64,000 nt of DNA, from assembly GCA_902631395.1 (NCBI GenBank), contig CACOYM010000011.1, positions 22,651 through 86,650 of the forward strand, written 5' to 3'. The stretch comes from Halieaceae bacterium. Its GTDB lineage: Bacteria > Pseudomonadota > Gammaproteobacteria > Pseudomonadales > Halieaceae. Position 1 is the stretch's first letter; the number at the start of each line of letters is the position of its first letter. A program made the position numbers and the translations under genes. Positions 23,171 through 36,062 of the stretch are shown here, in pieces. Below the pieces are notes generated by a model, which made no database searches, had not been told where the DNA came from, and saw only the letters and a program-made list of their open reading frames with translations.

Positions 23171-24235
23171 ATGAGTCGATTTTGGGTAAAAAAGGTCGAG
23201 GGTATGAAGCCCTATGTACCTGGCGAGCAGCCCGAGTCCCGCTCAGTCGTCAAGCTAAATACCAACGAGCACGCGCTTGAACCCTCGAATTCCGTGATGG
23301 CGGCGATTGCGCGGGTGCAGGCAGACCAGTTGCGCCGATACCCCGATCCCCTGGCGATTGATCTGAGGAAGGCGATTGCTGATTCCGAAGGCTTATCGGC
23401 AGCACAGGTCTTTGTGGGGAATGGATCTGATGAGGTGCTTGCCCACTCATGGTCAGCGTATTTATTGGGCCGGACCGTGCAGACACTCGATACGACTTAC
23501 GGATTCTATCCAGTTTGGGCAGATCTCTACGACTCCCAACTGATAGAGGTGCCGCTTCAGCGCGATTTCTCAGTAGACATCGCAGCATTGTGCGACTCGC
23601 CGCATCCTGTTGTTCTAGCAAACCCCAATGCCCCTACTGGTATCGCGTTGTCGGTAGGTGAGATTGAGTCTCTTGTGAACTCGAACTGCGATCGACTGGT
23701 CATTATAGACGAGGCTTATCACGGTTTTGGTGCGGATACAGCGGCGCAACTAGTGGATCAGCATGACAACCTTATCGTGAGTCGAAGCCTGTCGAAGAGT
23801 CATGCGCTGGCGGGAATGCGAGTGGGCTATGCATTGGCGAATACAGAACTGATCGATGGGCTAAATCGGATCAAAGATTCTTTCAATTCATATCCGCTTG
23901 ATGCGATAGCGCAGGCGGCTGGGGCGGCGGCTATGCGCGATCATGCCTGGTTTGAGCAATCTGCAGATCTTGTCATTCGGAGTCGCGAGGTAATGCGGCA
24001 GGGGCTGATTGAACAGGGTTTTGAAGTACTCCCTTCTTCTGCAAATTTTCTCTTTGTGAGGCATGCACAGATATCAGGCAAGACGATATTTGAGGCTTTG
24101 CGAGCACAAGATGTGATTGTGCGACGGTGGGACAAGCCTCGCATCGCCGAGTGGCTCCGAGTCTCGGTCGGGACACTAGAGCAGACGGCGCATCTACTGA
24201 ACGCAGTGTCGGAAGCATTGCTAGAGGAACCCTAA
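23171..24235 (+). CDS. hisC: Histidinol-phosphate aminotransferase
   Basis: A 354-aa class I/II PLP aminotransferase. The PLP lysine is Lys209 in SRSLSKSHALAGMRVGYA; NPNAPTG (151-157) and the VIIDEAYHGF aspartate/tyrosine are visible. It converts imidazole-acetol phosphate to histidinol phosphate. ATG 23171 was chosen (GGATGG 5' of it) over a TTG four codons earlier. It stands apart from other his genes, as in several gammaproteobacteria. A role on a related amino acid cannot be excluded from sequence alone. Confidence 0.85.
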   Translation: MSRFWVKKVEGMKPYVPGEQPESRSVVKLNTNEHALEPSNSVMAAIARVQADQLRRYPDPLAIDLRKAIADSEGLSAAQVFVGNGSDEVLAHSWSAYLLGRTVQTLDTTYGFYPVWADLYDSQLIEVPLQRDFSVDIAALCDSPHPVVLANPNAPTGIALSVGEIESLVNSNCDRLVIIDEAYHGFGADTAAQLVDQHDNLIVSRSLSKSHALAGMRVGYALANTELIDGLNRIKDSFNSYPLDAIAQAAGAAAMRDHAWFEQSADLVIRSREVMRQGLIEQGFEVLPSSANFLFVRHAQISGKTIFEALRAQDVIVRRWDKPRIAEWLRVSVGTLEQTAHLLNAVSEALLEEP

Positions 24236-24281
24236 TGGCTTTTTATGCGAAGCGCCGCATGACAGTCTGGAGCAAGGGCCT

Positions 24282-25406
24282 TCAACGACATCTTAAAATG
24301 ATGGACCCGATGCTGTATCCCGCCCCGAACGAACACAGAACGGCCAGATCCCCTGAATCTAAATCCGCGCTGTGTTTATGGAACGCAATGATTGATCCCG
24401 CCGAGGAGGTGTTGGCGTATTGATCGAGAATGGTTGGCGACTCCTCGGGTGAGGGGTCCCTGCCAAAAACCTTCCGCGCGATCAAATCATTCATATTGCG
24501 ATTAGCTTGGTGCAGCCAGATGCGCTTCAGATCACCTGAGGATATGCCCATCGAATCGAGCTGTGAGCTGATCTGCTGGGCAACTGCAGGGCACACTTCT
24601 TTGAATACCTTACGGCCCTCCTGCACAAAAAGTTTGTCTAATTGACCTATGCCTGATTCGTCAGCACGGTTCAGGAAGCCGAAGTTGTTCCGGATATTAT
24701 TAGAAAACAGCGTTTGCATGCGGGTATCCAAAATTTCCCAGCCCTGTTGTTTTGAGGCCGACTCGGTGCTCTCCACAACGACCGCGGTCGCGACGTCGCC
24801 AAAAATGAAGTGGGAGTCACGGTCGCGAAAATTTAAGTGCCCAGTACAGATCTCCGGGTTGACAACTAGCACTCTGCGCGCGCTGCCGGATTTCACGGCG
24901 TCACTGGCTTGCTGAATGCCAAAGGTTGCCGATGAGCAGGCAACATTCATATCGAATGCGAAGCCCGTCGCGCCGAGTGCAGCCTGCACCTCAATGGCCA
25001 TAGCAGGGTAGGCGCGCTGCATATTTGATGCGGCAACAATAACGGCATCTATGTCTGCAGCCATTATGCCCGCTGCTTGCATAGCCTCACGTGCTGCGTG
25101 ACAGGCGATCTCGCACATCACAGAGTTTTCTGTGTTTTCGCGCTCGGGAATATCTGGAACCATTCGATGGGGGTCCAGAATGCCGGCTTTGTTAATCACA
25201 TATCTAGACTTGATGCCCGATGCTTTCTCAATGAATTCGGCGGAGGAAGGTGTCTTGGGCTCTATTTGGCCGCTTGCAATCTGATCACCATAGGCTTCGT
25301 TATGAAGATCCACCCAAGCGTTGAAAGACGCCACGAGCTCTTCGTTGCTGATTTTATCTGGGGGCGTGAAAAGCCCCGAGCCAGAGATGACCACAGAGGC
25401 AGACAT
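24282..25406 (-). CDS. Beta-ketoacyl-ACP synthase III-like thiolase-fold enzyme
   Basis: A 374-aa enzyme, longer than housekeeping FabH (about 317). The Cys-His-Asn triad is complete: Cys157 in NVACSSATFG, His299 in WLHQANRNMND and Asn332 in YANTSSAG. The ending FGAGYSIGS is also FabH-like. It resembles the long FabH-type proteins of Pseudomonas that condense medium-chain acyl-CoA with malonyl-ACP; that substrate assignment is inference. It is convergent with hisC (46 bp between ends). gltA ends only 6 bp upstream of its start codon, so the two may share a transcript. Confidence 0.85.
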   Translation of the reverse strand: MSASVVISGSGLFTPPDKISNEELVASFNAWVDLHNEAYGDQIASGQIEPKTPSSAEFIEKASGIKSRYVINKAGILDPHRMVPDIPERENTENSVMCEIACHAAREAMQAAGIMAADIDAVIVAASNMQRAYPAMAIEVQAALGATGFAFDMNVACSSATFGIQQASDAVKSGSARRVLVVNPEICTGHLNFRDRDSHFIFGDVATAVVVESTESASKQQGWEILDTRMQTLFSNNIRNNFGFLNRADESGIGQLDKLFVQEGRKVFKEVCPAVAQQISSQLDSMGISSGDLKRIWLHQANRNMNDLIARKVFGRDPSPEESPTILDQYANTSSAGSIIAFHKHSADLDSGDLAVLCSFGAGYSIGSIILRCR

Positions 25407-25412
25407 GCGAAT

Positions 25413-26708
25413 TTATCGCTGGTCTAGAGCAACAAAATCTCGCTGCGCCTCACCCGTATAGAGTTGTCGAGGGCGCCCAATGCGGTATGACCCACTTATC
25501 ATTTCGTTCCAATGGGCAATCCAGCCCACAGTTCTTCCGATGGCAAATATCACAGTAAACATTGAGGTGGGTATGCCCAGCGCTTTCAAGATGATGCCGG
25601 AGTAAAAGTCCACGTTAGGATAAAGTTTTTTCTCTATGAAATACTCGTCTCTCAAAGCGATTTCTTCCAGCCGCTTCGCGATCTCCAGATTCTCGTCCTT
25701 TATGCCGAGTTCAGCGAGTACTTCATCAGCCGCCTGTTTCATGACCTTGGCGCGCGGATCAAAATTCTTATAGACCCTGTGCCCAAATCCCATCAGTCGG
25801 AAGGGATCGTTCTTGTCCTTGGCCTTGGCCACAAACTCTTCGATGCGATCAACGGAACCGATTTCCTCCAGCATTTTGACGACTGCTTCGTTTGCGCCGC
25901 CGTGGGACGGCCCCCACAGCGCAGCGATACCGGCAGCGATACAGGCGAAGGGGTTCGCCTGCGACGAGCCCGCTAATCGGACCGTAGAGGTAGAGGCGTT
26001 TTGCTCATGGTCAGCATGCAGTAAGAAAATGCGGTCCATCGCGCGGGCACTGGTCGGCGAGACTGTGGTGGGCTCGCAGGGATTGCCAAACATCATGTGA
26101 AGAAAGTTCGCTGCGTAGTCGAGCCGGTTGTCCGGATACATGAACGGTTGACCGATCGAGAACTTATAACTCATTGCTGCGATCGTTGGCATTTTCGCTA
26201 TCAAGCGGAATGCGGCAACCTCGCGATGCCAGGAGTCTGAGATATCCGTGGAGTCATGATAAAAGGCCGATAGAGCACCCACAACGCCGCACATGATGGC
26301 CATGGGATGTGCGTCGCGTCTGAATCCGTTGAAGAACGTTCTGATTTGCTCATGGACCATTGTGTGGCGCGTCATGATACCCACGAACTCATCTTTTTGC
26401 CCGGCGGTTGGTAACTCACCGTTTAGCAGCAAATAGCACGTTTCCAAATAATCCGAGTGTTCAGCTAATTGCTCGATAGGATAGCCGCGGTGGAGAAGAA
26501 TGCCCTTTTCGCCATCTATGAATGTGATTTGTGACTCACAGGAGGCGGTTGAGGTGAATCCCGGATCGTAAGTGAAATAACCGTTCGCGGTCAGTTTGCC
26601 CACATCAACGACGTCCGGACCCAACGTGCCTGAACGGACGGTGAGATCGATGCTCTGCTCTGAGCCGTCCTGTTGGGTGAGGTTCAGGGTGGCGTGTTTT
26701 TCAGACAT
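25413..26708 (-). CDS. gltA: Type II citrate synthase
   Basis: A 431-aa hexameric-type citrate synthase. Catalytic residues appear in [20 protein letters not shown] and [13 protein letters not shown] (His and Asp). The beta-rich N terminus ([21 protein letters not shown]) is typical of the NADH-inhibited Gram-negative form. ATG 26708 (MSEKHATL) is preferred; a GTG 15 nt upstream is possible, and neither has a strong ribosome site. It is divergent from sdhCDAB, and a plausible promoter lies at 26745-26773. Confidence 0.97.
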   Translation of the reverse strand: MSEKHATLNLTQQDGSEQSIDLTVRSGTLGPDVVDVGKLTANGYFTYDPGFTSTASCESQITFIDGEKGILLHRGYPIEQLAEHSDYLETCYLLLNGELPTAGQKDEFVGIMTRHTMVHEQIRTFFNGFRRDAHPMAIMCGVVGALSAFYHDSTDISDSWHREVAAFRLIAKMPTIAAMSYKFSIGQPFMYPDNRLDYAANFLHMMFGNPCEPTTVSPTSARAMDRIFLLHADHEQNASTSTVRLAGSSQANPFACIAAGIAALWGPSHGGANEAVVKMLEEIGSVDRIEEFVAKAKDKNDPFRLMGFGHRVYKNFDPRAKVMKQAADEVLAELGIKDENLEIAKRLEEIALRDEYFIEKKLYPNVDFYSGIILKALGIPTSMFTVIFAIGRTVGWIAHWNEMISGSYRIGRPRQLYTGEAQRDFVALDQR

Positions 26709-26744
26709 ATGGATGGTTACCACAACAGATTTCAGGAGGCTGCC

Positions 26745-26773
26745 AAACTAATGCTGCCGGCTTGTCATGTCAA
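26745..26773 (-). promoter_or_regulatory. Candidate sigma-70 promoter of gltA
   Basis: On the minus strand a perfect -35 TTGACA (26768-26773) is followed after 17 bp by TAGTTT (26745-26750), a weak -10. The predicted start, about 26738, is 30 nt before the gltA ATG. Position and -35 are good; the -10 is poor. Confidence 0.4.
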
Positions 26774-26865
26774 TTTGAATGGCGCTGTAACTGGTACTTT
26801 CGTCGCATCGCGTAACGCTTAACGTCATCCCTGCTGCACCATCGACTCTCGGGCTTCGTGGCAAA

Positions 26866-26894
26866 TTGTAATCAATTCTTCGCGCACCTATACT
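26866..26894 (+). promoter_or_regulatory. Candidate sigma-70 promoter of sdhCDAB
   Basis: TTGTAA (26866-26871) and TATACT (26889-26894) are separated by exactly 17 bp, giving a -10 that matches consensus at 5 of 6 bases. The predicted start near 26901 lies about 60 nt before sdhC and just before an inverted repeat at 26906-26920. Confidence 0.5.
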
Positions 26895-26905
26895 TTCGCC
26901 CGCCA

Positions 26906-26920
26906 CCGATCGTAGATCGG
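26906..26920. repeat. Inverted repeat in the sdhC leader
   Basis: CCGATC-GTA-GATCGG is a perfect 6-bp inverted repeat with a 3-nt spacer. It lies just downstream of the predicted sdh transcription start, where a repressor could block elongation or an RNA hairpin could form. Function unknown. Confidence 0.4.
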
Positions 26921-26962
26921 CGTAGGCGCTTTGGCCACACCGTAATGACCCTGAGAGTAAAC

Positions 26963-27358
26963 GTGAGATCGACTTCAAAAGACACGCGTCCCGTCAATCT
27001 TGATATTGGCACGATTAGCTTGCCTGTAACGGCCTATGCCTCGATCACACATCGGGTAACGGGTGTAGTGATGTTCTTTGCCAGCTTTTTGATGTTGTGG
27101 GCTCTGGATATGAGTCTCGCCTCTGAAGCCTCTTTTAATAACGTGGCGGCGATTCTCGGCTCACCACTGGCTCGCTTCATCTCATGGGGCATAGCATCTG
27201 TGCTCACCTACCACGCTTTGGCAGGTATCAAGCATCTGATAATGGACGCGGGCGTGGGAGAAACCATGCGAGGAGGTGTCATTGGAGCCCGCATTGTCTT
27301 TACACTGGCCATCGGCGCCGCCGCCATTTGGGGGGTGTTGATATGGCGACTTCAATAA
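26963..27358 (+). CDS. sdhC: Succinate dehydrogenase cytochrome b556 subunit
   Basis: A 131-aa membrane anchor with three helices. It carries RPVNLDIGT near the N terminus, ITHRVTG (quinone-site Ser/Arg region) and the heme-ligand His in YHALAGIKHLIMD. The GTG at 26963 gives an N terminus that aligns with known SdhC and follows a GAGAG sequence; an ATG at 26945 would add six residues. It overlaps sdhD by 16 bp. With SdhD it anchors SdhAB in the inner membrane and reduces ubiquinone. Confidence 0.92.
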   Translation: MRSTSKDTRPVNLDIGTISLPVTAYASITHRVTGVVMFFASFLMLWALDMSLASEASFNNVAAILGSPLARFISWGIASVLTYHALAGIKHLIMDAGVGETMRGGVIGARIVFTLAIGAAAIWGVLIWRLQ

Positions 27359-27702
27359 TAAGCCTCCGACGCACAGGGCTCTCAGATTGGTTGATTCAGC
27401 GCGCCAGCGCTTTAGTGCTGCTTACGTATTTTATCTTGATTGCATGCCAGTTGCTTGGTTCAGTTGATTACATTTCGTGGCGCGGCCTTTTTGATCAAAC
27501 CTGGATGAAGATATTCACGTTGCTAGCGGCTTTGTCACTGGCAGCACATGCATGGATAGGACTTTGGTCTGTTACCACCGATTACTTGACAGAAAGGTTG
27601 TTGGGACCGAAGGGCAAGTCCATTAGGCTTCTATGCCAGATAGGGACGTCATCGGCTCTCATCGGATATGTCATCTGGATCATCGTCATCGTCTGGAGAT
27701 AG
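27343..27702 (+). CDS. sdhD: Succinate dehydrogenase membrane anchor subunit
   Basis: A 119-aa protein with three membrane helices. GLSDWLIQRASALVLL and the heme-ligand region AAHAWIGLWSVTTDYL are SdhD signatures. The start is ATG 27343 (MATSIISLRR), inside the end of sdhC; the longer reading frame upstream is just sdhC sequence out of frame. It is followed by sdhA after 69 bp. Confidence 0.93.
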   Translation: MATSIISLRRTGLSDWLIQRASALVLLTYFILIACQLLGSVDYISWRGLFDQTWMKIFTLLAALSLAAHAWIGLWSVTTDYLTERLLGPKGKSIRLLCQIGTSSALIGYVIWIIVIVWR

Positions 27703-27771
27703 CAGACGGCGGGTGGTATTCAACTGGGAAAGGGTGCTAGCGGTAACAGGTTTGCCGGGAAAATTTTTGTT

Positions 27772-29535
27772 ATGAGAACGATATCGTTTGACGGGGTGAT
27801 TATTGGCGGCGGCGGAGCTGGAATGCGCGCGGCACTTCAGCTTGCCCAGTCTGGGTACAAGACTGCAGTTATTTCGAAAGTTTTTCCGACGCGGTCACAC
27901 ACAGTCTCTGCACAGGGCGGCATCACCTGTGCGATTGCGAGTGCTGATCCACAAGATGATTGGCGCTGGCATATGTACGACACCGTCAAGGGCTCTGACT
28001 ACATTGGCGATCAAGATGCGATCGAATATATGTGTTCGGTGGGCCCCGAGGCAATCTTCGAGCTGGAGCATATGGGGCTACCATTCTCTCGTACAGATGA
28101 GGGCCGTATTTACCAGCGTCCGTTCGGGGGCCAGTCAAAAAACTTTGGTGAAGGCGGTCAGGCAGCGCGGACCTGTGCGGCAGCAGACAGGACAGGGCAT
28201 GCTTTGCTTCACACGCTCTACCAGAACAACATTAAGAACGAGACAGTCTTCTTTAATGAGTGGTTCGCCGCTGATCTCGTAAAGAATCAGGACGGTGCGG
28301 TTGTGGGCGTTATCGCAATTTGCATCGAAACAGGCGAGACCGTCTACGTGAAGTCCAAAGCTACAGTATTCGCAACCGGTGGCGCGGGGCGGATATACGC
28401 CTCAACGACGAATGCTCATATCAACACGGGCGATGGTATGGGAATGGCGCTGCGCGCAGGAGTCCCCGCGCAGGACATGGAGATGTGGCAGTTCCACCCG
28501 ACAGGCATTTACGGTGCCGGTACGCTGGTTACCGAGGGGTGCCGAGGAGAGGGCGGGTACCTCATCAACAAGGATGGTGAGCGCTTCATGGAGCGATATG
28601 CGCCAAACGCCAAGGACCTAGCGGGACGAGATGTGGTTGCACGCTCCATGGTTCTCGAAATTTTGGAGGGGCGTGGCTGCGGGCCCAATGGAGACCACGT
28701 CAAATTAAAGCTTGACCATCTCGGGGAGGAGGTACTTGAGTCGCGACTGCCCGGGATCTGTGAGCTCAGCCGGACTTTTGCTCATGTTGACCCCGTCAAA
28801 GAGCCTATTCCTGTTGTGCCGACCTGCCATTACATGATGGGCGGTATCCCTACTAATGTGCATGGTCAAGCCCTGACGGTCGACGCTGGCGGTGATGATG
28901 CTGTTATTCCAGGGTTGTATGCCTGCGGCGAGGTTGCTTGCGTATCGGTGCACGGCGCAAATCGTTTGGGTGGTAACTCTCTCCTAGATCTCGTGGTATT
29001 CGGTCGCGCCTCTGGTTTGTTTATCGAGAAGTCGCTGCGCGAAGGTATAGAGCTTCGTGATGCGTCGCAGACCGACATTGAAGCAGCAGGTGACCGGCTT
29101 AACGCTCTGAACGAACGTGAGTCGGGCGAGCAGGTCGCACCACTGCGGCATGAGTTGCAGGAGATTATGCAGAATCATTTTGGGGTGTTTCGCACCGGTG
29201 AATTTATGCGCGAGGGAATCAAGAAGTTGGCGGATCTTCGTGAACGAGTTGAAAATGTTGCGCTTGCCGACCGCTCAAGCGCTTTCAATACCTCCCGTAT
29301 CGAATGTCTTGAGTTGCAGAATTTGTTTGAGACTGCTGAGGCGACCGCTATAGTCGCTGAGGCTCGAGATGAAAGTCGCGGGGCACACGCGCGAGAAGAC
29401 TTTACAGAGCGGGACGACGAAAATTGGTTATGTCATTCGCTCTATTTCAGTGAAAATAAAAAGGTGGCGAAGCGCGGTGTGAATTTCACACCTAACACTG
29501 TTGAGACATTTCAGCCCAAAGCCAGAAGTTACTGA
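27772..29535 (+). CDS. sdhA: Succinate dehydrogenase flavoprotein subunit
   Basis: A 587-aa flavoprotein. The FAD-binding GGGGAGMRA motif is at residues 12-20 and His43 in [10 protein letters not shown] is the covalent FAD site. Active-site motifs [29 protein letters not shown] and [13 protein letters not shown] are intact. It oxidises succinate to fumarate and passes electrons to SdhB. It is third in sdhCDAB, with a 20-bp gap to sdhB. Confidence 0.98.
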   Translation: MRTISFDGVIIGGGGAGMRAALQLAQSGYKTAVISKVFPTRSHTVSAQGGITCAIASADPQDDWRWHMYDTVKGSDYIGDQDAIEYMCSVGPEAIFELEHMGLPFSRTDEGRIYQRPFGGQSKNFGEGGQAARTCAAADRTGHALLHTLYQNNIKNETVFFNEWFAADLVKNQDGAVVGVIAICIETGETVYVKSKATVFATGGAGRIYASTTNAHINTGDGMGMALRAGVPAQDMEMWQFHPTGIYGAGTLVTEGCRGEGGYLINKDGERFMERYAPNAKDLAGRDVVARSMVLEILEGRGCGPNGDHVKLKLDHLGEEVLESRLPGICELSRTFAHVDPVKEPIPVVPTCHYMMGGIPTNVHGQALTVDAGGDDAVIPGLYACGEVACVSVHGANRLGGNSLLDLVVFGRASGLFIEKSLREGIELRDASQTDIEAAGDRLNALNERESGEQVAPLRHELQEIMQNHFGVFRTGEFMREGIKKLADLRERVENVALADRSSAFNTSRIECLELQNLFETAEATAIVAEARDESRGAHAREDFTERDDENWLCHSLYFSENKKVAKRGVNFTPNTVETFQPKARSY

Positions 29536-29555
29536 TTATTTTGGAGTATCAGTCA

Positions 29556-30263
29556 ATGCTACAGGTGAGCCTCTACCGTTATAACCCCGAGACCGATGAC
29601 GCTCCATTCATGCAGGATTTCGCTGTGGAGACTGGCGGGAGAGATTTGATGGTGCTGGATGTTCTGGAGCTCATCAAGGCTGAGCACGATGGCAGCGTCA
29701 CGTATCGTAGAAGTTGCCGGGAAGGTGTATGCGGCTCGGACGGGCTCAACATGAACGGTAAAAATGGCTTGGCCTGCATCACGCCCCTATCTGACACGGT
29801 AAAACACGGTCGCTTGGTTATCCGGCCGTTACCAGGTTTGCCAGTCATACGGGACTTAGTAGTTGATATGAGCCTGTTCTACGCACAGTATGAGAAGATT
29901 CAGCCTTATCTCCAGAACCCAACGCCCGCGCCTACGATTGAGCGCCTTCAGTCGCCAGAAGAGCGAGCACAGTTGGACGGGCTTTATGAGTGCATTCTCT
30001 GCGCTTGTTGCTCGACTAGTTGTCCGTCCTTCTGGTGGAACCCAGATAGATTTGTCGGGCCTGCGGGCTTGTTGCAGGCTTATCGCTTCCTCGCCGACAG
30101 TCGTGACACTGCAACCGAGGATCGGTTGTCGAAACTTGAGGACCCGTTCAGCGTCTTTCGGTGCCATGGTATCCAGAACTGTGTCAACGTTTGTCCCAAA
30201 GGCTTAAACCCCACCAAGGCTATTGGCCACATCCGCACGATGTTACTTAATCGCGCCACTTGA
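29556..30263 (+). CDS. sdhB: Succinate dehydrogenase iron-sulfur subunit
   Basis: A 235-aa protein with three Fe-S clusters. The [2Fe-2S] site is CREGVCGSD plus Cys74 (Cys54, Cys59, an Asp near 62, Cys74). The C-terminal ferredoxin domain has CILCACCSTSCP and the CHGIQNCVNVCPKGLNP motif. ATG 29556 is preceded by GGAG at 9 nt; a start five codons earlier is less likely. It ends the sdh genes; a 227-bp gap with a palindrome precedes sucA. Confidence 0.97.
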   Translation: MLQVSLYRYNPETDDAPFMQDFAVETGGRDLMVLDVLELIKAEHDGSVTYRRSCREGVCGSDGLNMNGKNGLACITPLSDTVKHGRLVIRPLPGLPVIRDLVVDMSLFYAQYEKIQPYLQNPTPAPTIERLQSPEERAQLDGLYECILCACCSTSCPSFWWNPDRFVGPAGLLQAYRFLADSRDTATEDRLSKLEDPFSVFRCHGIQNCVNVCPKGLNPTKAIGHIRTMLLNRAT

Positions 30264-30311
30264 GCCGCTCGAAGCAAAGGCATACCCCTAAGTTATATTT
30301 TAACTGAAATT

Positions 30312-30330
30312 GGTTATGGATATCATAACC
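30312..30330. promoter_or_regulatory. Palindromic candidate operator upstream of sucA
   Basis: GGTTATG-GATAT-CATAACC has perfect 7-bp arms around a 5-nt spacer and lies in the 227-bp sdhB-sucA gap, about 160 nt before sucA. Size and symmetry suit a dimeric repressor such as GntR or LysR types; the regulator is unknown. A TTGACT at 30342 lies just downstream. Confidence 0.4.
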
Positions 30331-30490
30331 TATATGAATAATTGACTCCTGCGCGGCGTATTTTGTCAGTATTGCCATGGTTACAAGTGAACGCCATAGC
30401 GCTTTTTAGAGCGTCTCGTCCTAAACTCAACTGATAAAAGGGCGCAGGTCTCTGCGACAACATAAATATCGCTGAAGGAAGGGGGCTTCT

Positions 30491-33358
30491 GTGACGCAGG
30501 CAACTCCACTAAAGGGAATGCTGGCCCAATGGGCTTCCTCGCATATAGCAGGTGGCAACTCAGCTTACGTTGACGCGCTTTACGAAGGTTACTTGCAAGA
30601 CCCCAACGGCGTACCCGCCGATTGGCGTGATTATTTCGACCAACTTCCTCGCGTCTCTACTGAAGCCACCGCACCTCATGACATTCCTCACTCAGTATTG
30701 CGGAAGCGATATGCGCGGATCTCCAAGATGCGCGTGCGAACGGACGCGACCGCCTCTCATGACTCTCACGCAACGGACTACGAGCGAAAGCAGGTTAGAG
30801 CCGTACAGCTGATATCTGCTTATCGTCAGCGGGGGCATCAGCAGGCCAAGCTTGACCCTCTAGGGCTTGCAGATCGGGCAACCGTTCCCGACTTGACGCT
30901 CGGATTCCATGAGCTGAGCGAGGCAGATCTAGATACAACATTTCAGGTCGGCACTGTCTATTTCGGGCGCGCGGAAGCGACATTGGCGCAGATCCGCGCG
31001 GATCTGCAAGCAACCTATTGCGGTCAGGTTGGCGCGGAATTCATGCACATTGTCGACACCGAAGAGCGACATTGGATTATGAGTCGCATGGAGGCGGTGC
31101 GCAGTGCGCCCGAGTTCAGCCCGCAGCAGCGCCTGAACATATTGCGACAGCTTAATGGTGCGGAGGGTTTAGAGCGCTCGTTGGGTAGTAAATACCCGGG
31201 AACAAAGCGTTTTGGTCTGGAGGGGGGTGAGAGCCTCATTCCGATGATGGCTGAGGCGATCCAGCGAATTGGTGGGTATGGCGCCAAAGAAATCTGTATC
31301 GGTATGGCCCACCGCGGTCGATTGAATGTGCTGGTCAACATTCTCGGCAAGAATCCCGTCGACTTATTTGACGAATTTGAGGGACGCGCAACCTACATTG
31401 GATCGGGTGACGTTAAGTACCATCAGGGTTTTTCTTCCAACATGATGACGCCCGGCGGCGAAGTGCACCTGTCACTATCGTTTAATCCCTCACATCTGGA
31501 AATTGTTTCACCGGTGGTGGAAGGATCTGTTCGCGCCCGACAAGACCGTCGCGAGGATCCGCTAGGCAAGTCCGTGGTGCCGATTGTGATTCATGGTGAT
31601 GCGGCTTTTGCTGGTCAGGGCGTCGTGATGGAAACGTTCCAGATGTCTCAAACACGGGCCTATCGCACGGGCGGTACCCTGCACATAGTGCTGAATAACC
31701 AGATTGGCTTCACTACCAGCGAGCGAGCGGACGCGCGTTCCACTGAGTACTGTACCGATATTGCAAAGATGGTTCAGGCCCCCATTTTTCACGTCAATGG
31801 TGATGACCCAGAGGCAGCAGTATTTGTTGCGCAGCTAGCGGTGGATTACCGAAATCAGTTCAACAAAGACGTGGTGATTGATCTTATCTGTTATCGGCGC
31901 CGTGGCCACAACGAGGCAGATGAGCCCTCGGTCACCCAGCCGGCCATGTACGAAAAGATTAAATCCCACCAGTCCACCAGAGCGCTATACGCGCAGAGCC
32001 TGATTGCCGATGGTCTTCTGAGTGATCAAGATGATAGCGATTGGGTAGAACAGTATCGTGAGGCGCTTGAGCGTGATGCGCCTTTAGTCAGTTCGCTTGT
32101 ATCGGAGCCAAATAAAGCCATGTTCGTCGACTGGTCTCCTTATCTCGGGCATCGCTGGGATGCGGCGGCAGACACCTCTGTACCATTGGGCACCTTGAGG
32201 ATCTTGTCAGAGCAGGTCAACGCTGTCCCGGAGGGCGAAGCGGCCCATCGCATAGTCAAAAAGCTCATGTCAGATCGACTCAAAATGGGCACCGGTGCGG
32301 CGGAGGTGGACTGGGGCTTTGCGGAGACAATGGCTTACGCGTCATTGCTGGACGAGGGCTACCCCGTCAGGCTAACAGGACAAGATGTCGGACGGGGGAC
32401 GTTCAGTCATCGGCACGCGGTGGTGCACAGTCAGCTAGACGGCAAGGCGTATGTGCCGCTCATGCATCTCAATGAAAATCAGGCGCCCTTCAGGATTTAC
32501 GATTCTTTGTTGTCAGAGGAAGCTGTACTGGCATTTGAGTACGGATATGCTACTACCTCTCCCACTGGACTCGTGGTGTGGGAAGCGCAGTTTGGTGACT
32601 TCGCTAATGGCGCACAGGTTGTGATTGATCAGTTTATCTCCAGTGGTGAGTACAAGTGGAGCCGTCTCTGTGGCTTAACTATGCTCCTGCCCCATGGGTA
32701 TGAGGGGCAGGGCCCCGAGCACTCGTCCGCGCGGCTTGAGCGGTTTTTACAACTGTGTGCGGAGGACAACATTCAGGTGTGCATTCCGAGTACGCCGGCA
32801 CAGGTTTTTCACATGTTGCGGCGTCAAGCGATAAGGCCTTTGCGTAAGCCGCTCATCGTCATGACCCCGAAGAGCCTTCTCCGCCACAGGGAGGCCGTCT
32901 CGAGGCTCGAGGAATTATCTAGCGGTAGCTTCCAGACGGTCATCGACGAGACAGACGCTATCGATTCGCGGGGCGTGAAACGCGTCGTGATGTGCTCTGG
33001 TAAGGTTTTCTATGACCTGAGGTCCGCAAGGCGAGACCGCGAGATCACCGATATCGCGATCATCCGTATCGAGCAGATGTATCCTTTCCCTAGGTTGGAT
33101 CTTCAAGAGGTGCTCACGAGGTATTCCAACCTAGAGGACGCGGTCTGGGTACAAGAGGAACCGAAAAATCAGGGATCTTGGTACGCGATGCAGAGCCGCC
33201 TTTCTACCGTTGTGCAGCTGGGGAACGTGGACGTGGATTTACGCTACGTAGGTCGCCAGCCGTCGGCGTCAGCCGCAGCAGGTTATCCCGCGCTGCATAA
33301 GCGTGAGCAGGAAGCATTCATCGATGAAGCTCTGGGGCCGATGCCCTGTGGCTCCTAA
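30491..33358 (+). CDS. sucA: 2-oxoglutarate dehydrogenase E1 component
   Basis: A 955-aa thiamine diphosphate enzyme of full length. The N-terminal segment AYVDALYEGYLQDPNGVP, AYRQRGHQQAKLDPLG and the ThDP-binding GDAAFAGQG...NNQIGFTT region (about residues 370-410) are all present; the C-terminal transketolase-like domain has HSSARLERFLQ. The GTG start follows a strong AAGGAAGGGGG site. It decarboxylates 2-oxoglutarate and transfers succinyl groups to SucB. Confidence 0.98.
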   Translation: MTQATPLKGMLAQWASSHIAGGNSAYVDALYEGYLQDPNGVPADWRDYFDQLPRVSTEATAPHDIPHSVLRKRYARISKMRVRTDATASHDSHATDYERKQVRAVQLISAYRQRGHQQAKLDPLGLADRATVPDLTLGFHELSEADLDTTFQVGTVYFGRAEATLAQIRADLQATYCGQVGAEFMHIVDTEERHWIMSRMEAVRSAPEFSPQQRLNILRQLNGAEGLERSLGSKYPGTKRFGLEGGESLIPMMAEAIQRIGGYGAKEICIGMAHRGRLNVLVNILGKNPVDLFDEFEGRATYIGSGDVKYHQGFSSNMMTPGGEVHLSLSFNPSHLEIVSPVVEGSVRARQDRREDPLGKSVVPIVIHGDAAFAGQGVVMETFQMSQTRAYRTGGTLHIVLNNQIGFTTSERADARSTEYCTDIAKMVQAPIFHVNGDDPEAAVFVAQLAVDYRNQFNKDVVIDLICYRRRGHNEADEPSVTQPAMYEKIKSHQSTRALYAQSLIADGLLSDQDDSDWVEQYREALERDAPLVSSLVSEPNKAMFVDWSPYLGHRWDAAADTSVPLGTLRILSEQVNAVPEGEAAHRIVKKLMSDRLKMGTGAAEVDWGFAETMAYASLLDEGYPVRLTGQDVGRGTFSHRHAVVHSQLDGKAYVPLMHLNENQAPFRIYDSLLSEEAVLAFEYGYATTSPTGLVVWEAQFGDFANGAQVVIDQFISSGEYKWSRLCGLTMLLPHGYEGQGPEHSSARLERFLQLCAEDNIQVCIPSTPAQVFHMLRRQAIRPLRKPLIVMTPKSLLRHREAVSRLEELSSGSFQTVIDETDAIDSRGVKRVVMCSGKVFYDLRSARRDREITDIAIIRIEQMYPFPRLDLQEVLTRYSNLEDAVWVQEEPKNQGSWYAMQSRLSTVVQLGNVDVDLRYVGRQPSASAAAGYPALHKREQEAFIDEALGPMPCGS

Positions 33359-33373
33359 AAAGAGGACGCTGCT

Positions 33374-36062
<2,689 letters not shown>

